Shown: positions 62,647-64,000 of the stretch, piece after piece
Layout: each line of letters starts with the position of its first letter
Position numbering within the stretch: the first letter of the stretch is position 1
Translations under genes and position numbers: made by a program
Assembly: GCA_022823185.1 (NCBI GenBank)
Contig: JAJDXQ010000015.1
Location: 159,645 to 223,644, forward strand
Direction: 5' to 3'
Source of the DNA: Caldilineaceae bacterium
Lineage (GTDB): Bacteria > Chloroflexota > Anaerolineae > Caldilineales > Caldilineaceae
Length of the DNA stretch: 64,000 bases
Notes under the pieces: model-generated
Database searches by the model: none
What the model was told of the DNA's origin: nothing
Seen by the model: the letters and a program-made list of their open reading frames with translations, nothing else

Positions 62647-62772
62647 TGCCATTCGCTCTTCCCCACGAAAGTTCATTTGTTGTAAACTGTTCGTTGCGGC
62701 CTAAATGCCGAGGCCGGCAATGCGAGATTTCGGCAGGCGCCACAGATGCAAGACCGAACGCGTAAATCAGCC

Positions 62773-63240
62773 ATGCGGTCCCGGAGCGTCCTGCTTCCGG
62801 CCGTCCTCCTTGTCGTTGCCGCCGCATTTTCCCTGCTGACAGACAGCGAAACGAATGCGCAGACGGAGTCTTCGACGGCGTTGGACGCGCCGGTTGTGAC
62901 CGCGTCTGCGACGGCGGGCGCGGTGGAGCTGAGCTGGGAAGGGGTGTCGGGCGCGGCGGGTTATGCGGTGTATGCCTGGTGGGGAGAAGAGCCCGGCTGG
63001 GTGCGTCTTGACGGGGGCGGTGTGGCGGGCACGAGCTACACGCACGGCGACCCCGTACCCGGCCGGACCTACTGGTACTCGGTCTGCGCGGTGGACGGCA
63101 ACGGCGACCTGGGCGCGTGTTCGGGCGCCCCGTTCCCCTCGGCGACGGTGTCCGCGGCCGGCACGGAAACGCCCACGCCGACTGAAGCTGGCATCAGCAT
63201 GAACCGTTTGGCTGCTGAACGACTGTTGTTGCGGCGTTAG
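62773..63240 (+). CDS. Secreted fibronectin type III-like protein, probably truncated
   Basis: 155 residues from the ATG at 62773 (an ATG at 62746 adds nine). A signal peptide (SVLLPAVLLVVAAAFSLL) precedes one FnIII-like domain at about 40-130: VELSWEGVSGAAGYAVYAWW and YWYSVCAVDGNGDLG. A short TPTPTE linker follows, and the chain then ends in an atypical basic tail (MNRLAAERLLLRR). Secreted proteins of this kind usually continue with long TPT repeats and further domains, so the 3' part was probably lost by deletion or frameshift. Codon use differs from neighbours (more G-ending codons). Confidence 0.65.
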   Translation: MRSRSVLLPAVLLVVAAAFSLLTDSETNAQTESSTALDAPVVTASATAGAVELSWEGVSGAAGYAVYAWWGEEPGWVRLDGGGVAGTSYTHGDPVPGRTYWYSVCAVDGNGDLGACSGAPFPSATVSAAGTETPTPTEAGISMNRLAAERLLLRR

Positions 63241-63364
63241 AGCACTGTCTCTTGTCCCGCCGGCCCGGCAGCGCTTTCCGAAACTCCTCGACAATTAGCG
63301 AAAGCCGCTCAAAATGTGACAAATGCAAGTTCCCCCATTCCCCCGTAGGGGGCGCCCTCCCCCC

Positions 63365-63570
63365 GCCGTTCCCCTCTACCTTTCTCCGTGTCCCTCCGTG
63401 GATCAAAGAATGTTGCCGTTCGCCATTCCCTCTCCCCGTCGACCCGCCGTTTGCCCGACCCACGCCGCCCCCCCCCCGTCCCACCCACTGACCACCACCT
63501 CCAGTTCCCCCGCAGTTCCTCTTCCCTTCTCCATGCCCCTCCGTGGATCAAAAGACGTTGCCCTTCGCCG
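63365..63570 (+). repeat. Two direct copies of a CTCCGTGGATCAAA-type repeat and a heptad unit
   Basis: About 60-base copies at 63365-63425 and 63508-63570 share CCTCCGTGGATCAAA and a following GTTGCC-TTCGCC. A TGACCAC unit at 63489-63495 lies between them. No gene is seen from 63241 to 63640. Confidence 0.75.
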
Positions 63571-63575
63571 TTGCC

Positions 63576-63623
63576 CCTAATCCCCCTAATCCCCTCAATC
63601 CCCCCAAATCCCCGTTCAGACAA
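63576..63623 (+). repeat. C-rich repeat, CCCCTAATCCCC...CAAATCCCCGTTCAGACAA
   Basis: Short CCCCTAAT/CCCTCAAT units lead into CCCCCAAATCCCCGTTCAGA-CAA, the best-preserved copy of this family in the window, in the same orientation as those at 2341 and 13186. Confidence 0.8.
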
Positions 63624-63645
63624 TATCCGTGTCCCAAATTGACCC

Positions 63646-63674
63646 TTGACATTGCGCGCATGATCAAGTACACT
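63646..63674 (+). promoter_or_regulatory. Promoter with overlapping palindrome near the right edge
   Basis: TTGACA at 63646-63651 and TACACT at 63669-63674 are 17 bases apart. CAAGT-AC-ACTTG (63665-63676) is a perfect short palindrome over the -10 box, a possible operator. ATG at 63681 opens only a 10-residue frame. Confidence 0.6.
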
Positions 63675-63844
63675 TGTTCCATGCTGTTCATACAAATCCT
63701 CGCGTTTGTGTGATCTCCCCCGACACCAACCAACCGCCCCGCCCGCGCCAGCCAACCGGCCGGCTCTCGGGCAGCACCCCGTAACAAGTATATCCCACCA
63801 GGAACGACTCCTGCGCGCACGCGCACGCCCCCACCACGCCCCAA

Positions 63845-64000
63845 TGTAAACCACTCTGCAAAAGCGTAAAACGCGACGGCTCGCCCTGCCAGGCCCGCGG
63901 CCTCGACCAGTTCGACGGCTACTGCTTCGCCCATGGCCCCGCCCACATCACCAGCGCCTGGCGCGCCCGCGGCGGCAGAAACTCCTCCACCGCCGCCCGC
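63845..64000 (+). CDS. Cys/His-rich small protein, right end cut, start unclear
   Basis: The frame reads CKPLCKSVKRDGSPCQARGL, then DQFDGYCFAHGPAHITSAWR and ARGGRNSS at the edge. The pattern C-x3-C, then P-C, then Y-C-x2-H is, from memory, common in small zinc-ribbon-like proteins of Chloroflexota. No ATG, GTG or TTG lies in frame between the upstream TAA (63784) and the first Cys; an ATG at 63844 is followed at once by TAA in another frame. Either the start is non-canonical, or a base is missing, or this is a decayed gene. Confidence 0.4.

Overview
The window is high-GC bacterial DNA, apart from two lower-GC insertions: a group II intron and a Fic gene. The gene families, the (CAGTGGT)n-type intergenic heptad arrays, the ImuB/DnaE2 cassette and the many sugar-acid oxidoreductases suggest a Chloroflexota genome, probably of the Caldilineales/Anaerolineae type common in environmental and host-associated metagenomes. 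This is inference: no 16S rRNA or other marker gene is present. Promoters that can be read directly have TTGACA/TATAAT-like boxes 16-18 bp apart.

Layout. 1-2129: a DUF58 protein (cut by the left edge) and its MoxR ATPase, minus strand. 2411-4945: a tRNA-Arg(CCT) gene with its own promoter, split by a complete group II intron that encodes a reverse transcriptase/maturase with an HNH domain. 5042-12778: minus-strand M81 peptidase, SDR, beta-propeller glycosidase-like protein, Gfo/Idh/MocA oxidoreductase, VapBC-type toxin-antitoxin pair and an MFS transporter. 13418-19507: plus-strand MacA/FtsX/ATPase exporter operon whose ATPase is a double-NBD fusion. 19562-25491: oxidoreductase, DegT-type aminotransferase, heparinase-like lyase and Fic protein. 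25611-31796: HpcH/HpaI aldolase and a ProV-ProW-ProX2-ProX1 glycine-betaine-type importer with duplicated binding proteins. 31936-43255: a sugar-acid and glycan cluster (rhamnonate-dehydratase-like enzyme, glycosyltransferase, five Gfo/Idh/MocA proteins, PhyH dioxygenase, second DegT protein, unknowns). 43601-44313: an overlapping pair of unknown small genes. 44827-51646: a sugar ABC importer with a DUF624-like membrane protein and a GH116 glucosidase. 52022-56691: glutamine-synthetase-family enzyme, SDR, multidrug MFS with two coupled upstream mini-ORFs, and a toxin remnant beside an intact small partner gene. 56765-62591: the SOS mutasome genes imuB and dnaE2 (minus strand), with a near-identical four-helix-bundle gene behind each, under a promoter that carries a LexA-type box. 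62626-64000: a truncated FnIII protein, repeats and a partial Cys/His protein.

How the parts work together. Most genes serve uptake and breakdown of complex sugars, sugar acids and polyols (ABC importer, GH116, heparinase-like lyase, dehydratase, aldolase, NAD-dependent oxidoreductases), plus import of compatible solutes and export of drugs or lipids. The imuB-dnaE2 unit is an inducible translesion-synthesis system.

The most unusual element is the tRNA-Arg(CCU) interrupted by a group II intron. The exon joint restores a perfect cloverleaf, a 7-nt EBS1 in the intron pairs with the last seven bases of the 5' exon, and the maturase reading frame runs into catalytic domain V. Other points of note are strand-polar heptad arrays abutting the stop codons of six minus-strand genes, a chain of overlapping leader ORFs before a drug-efflux gene, and an AbrB-like segment between the two NBDs of the fused ABC ATPase.
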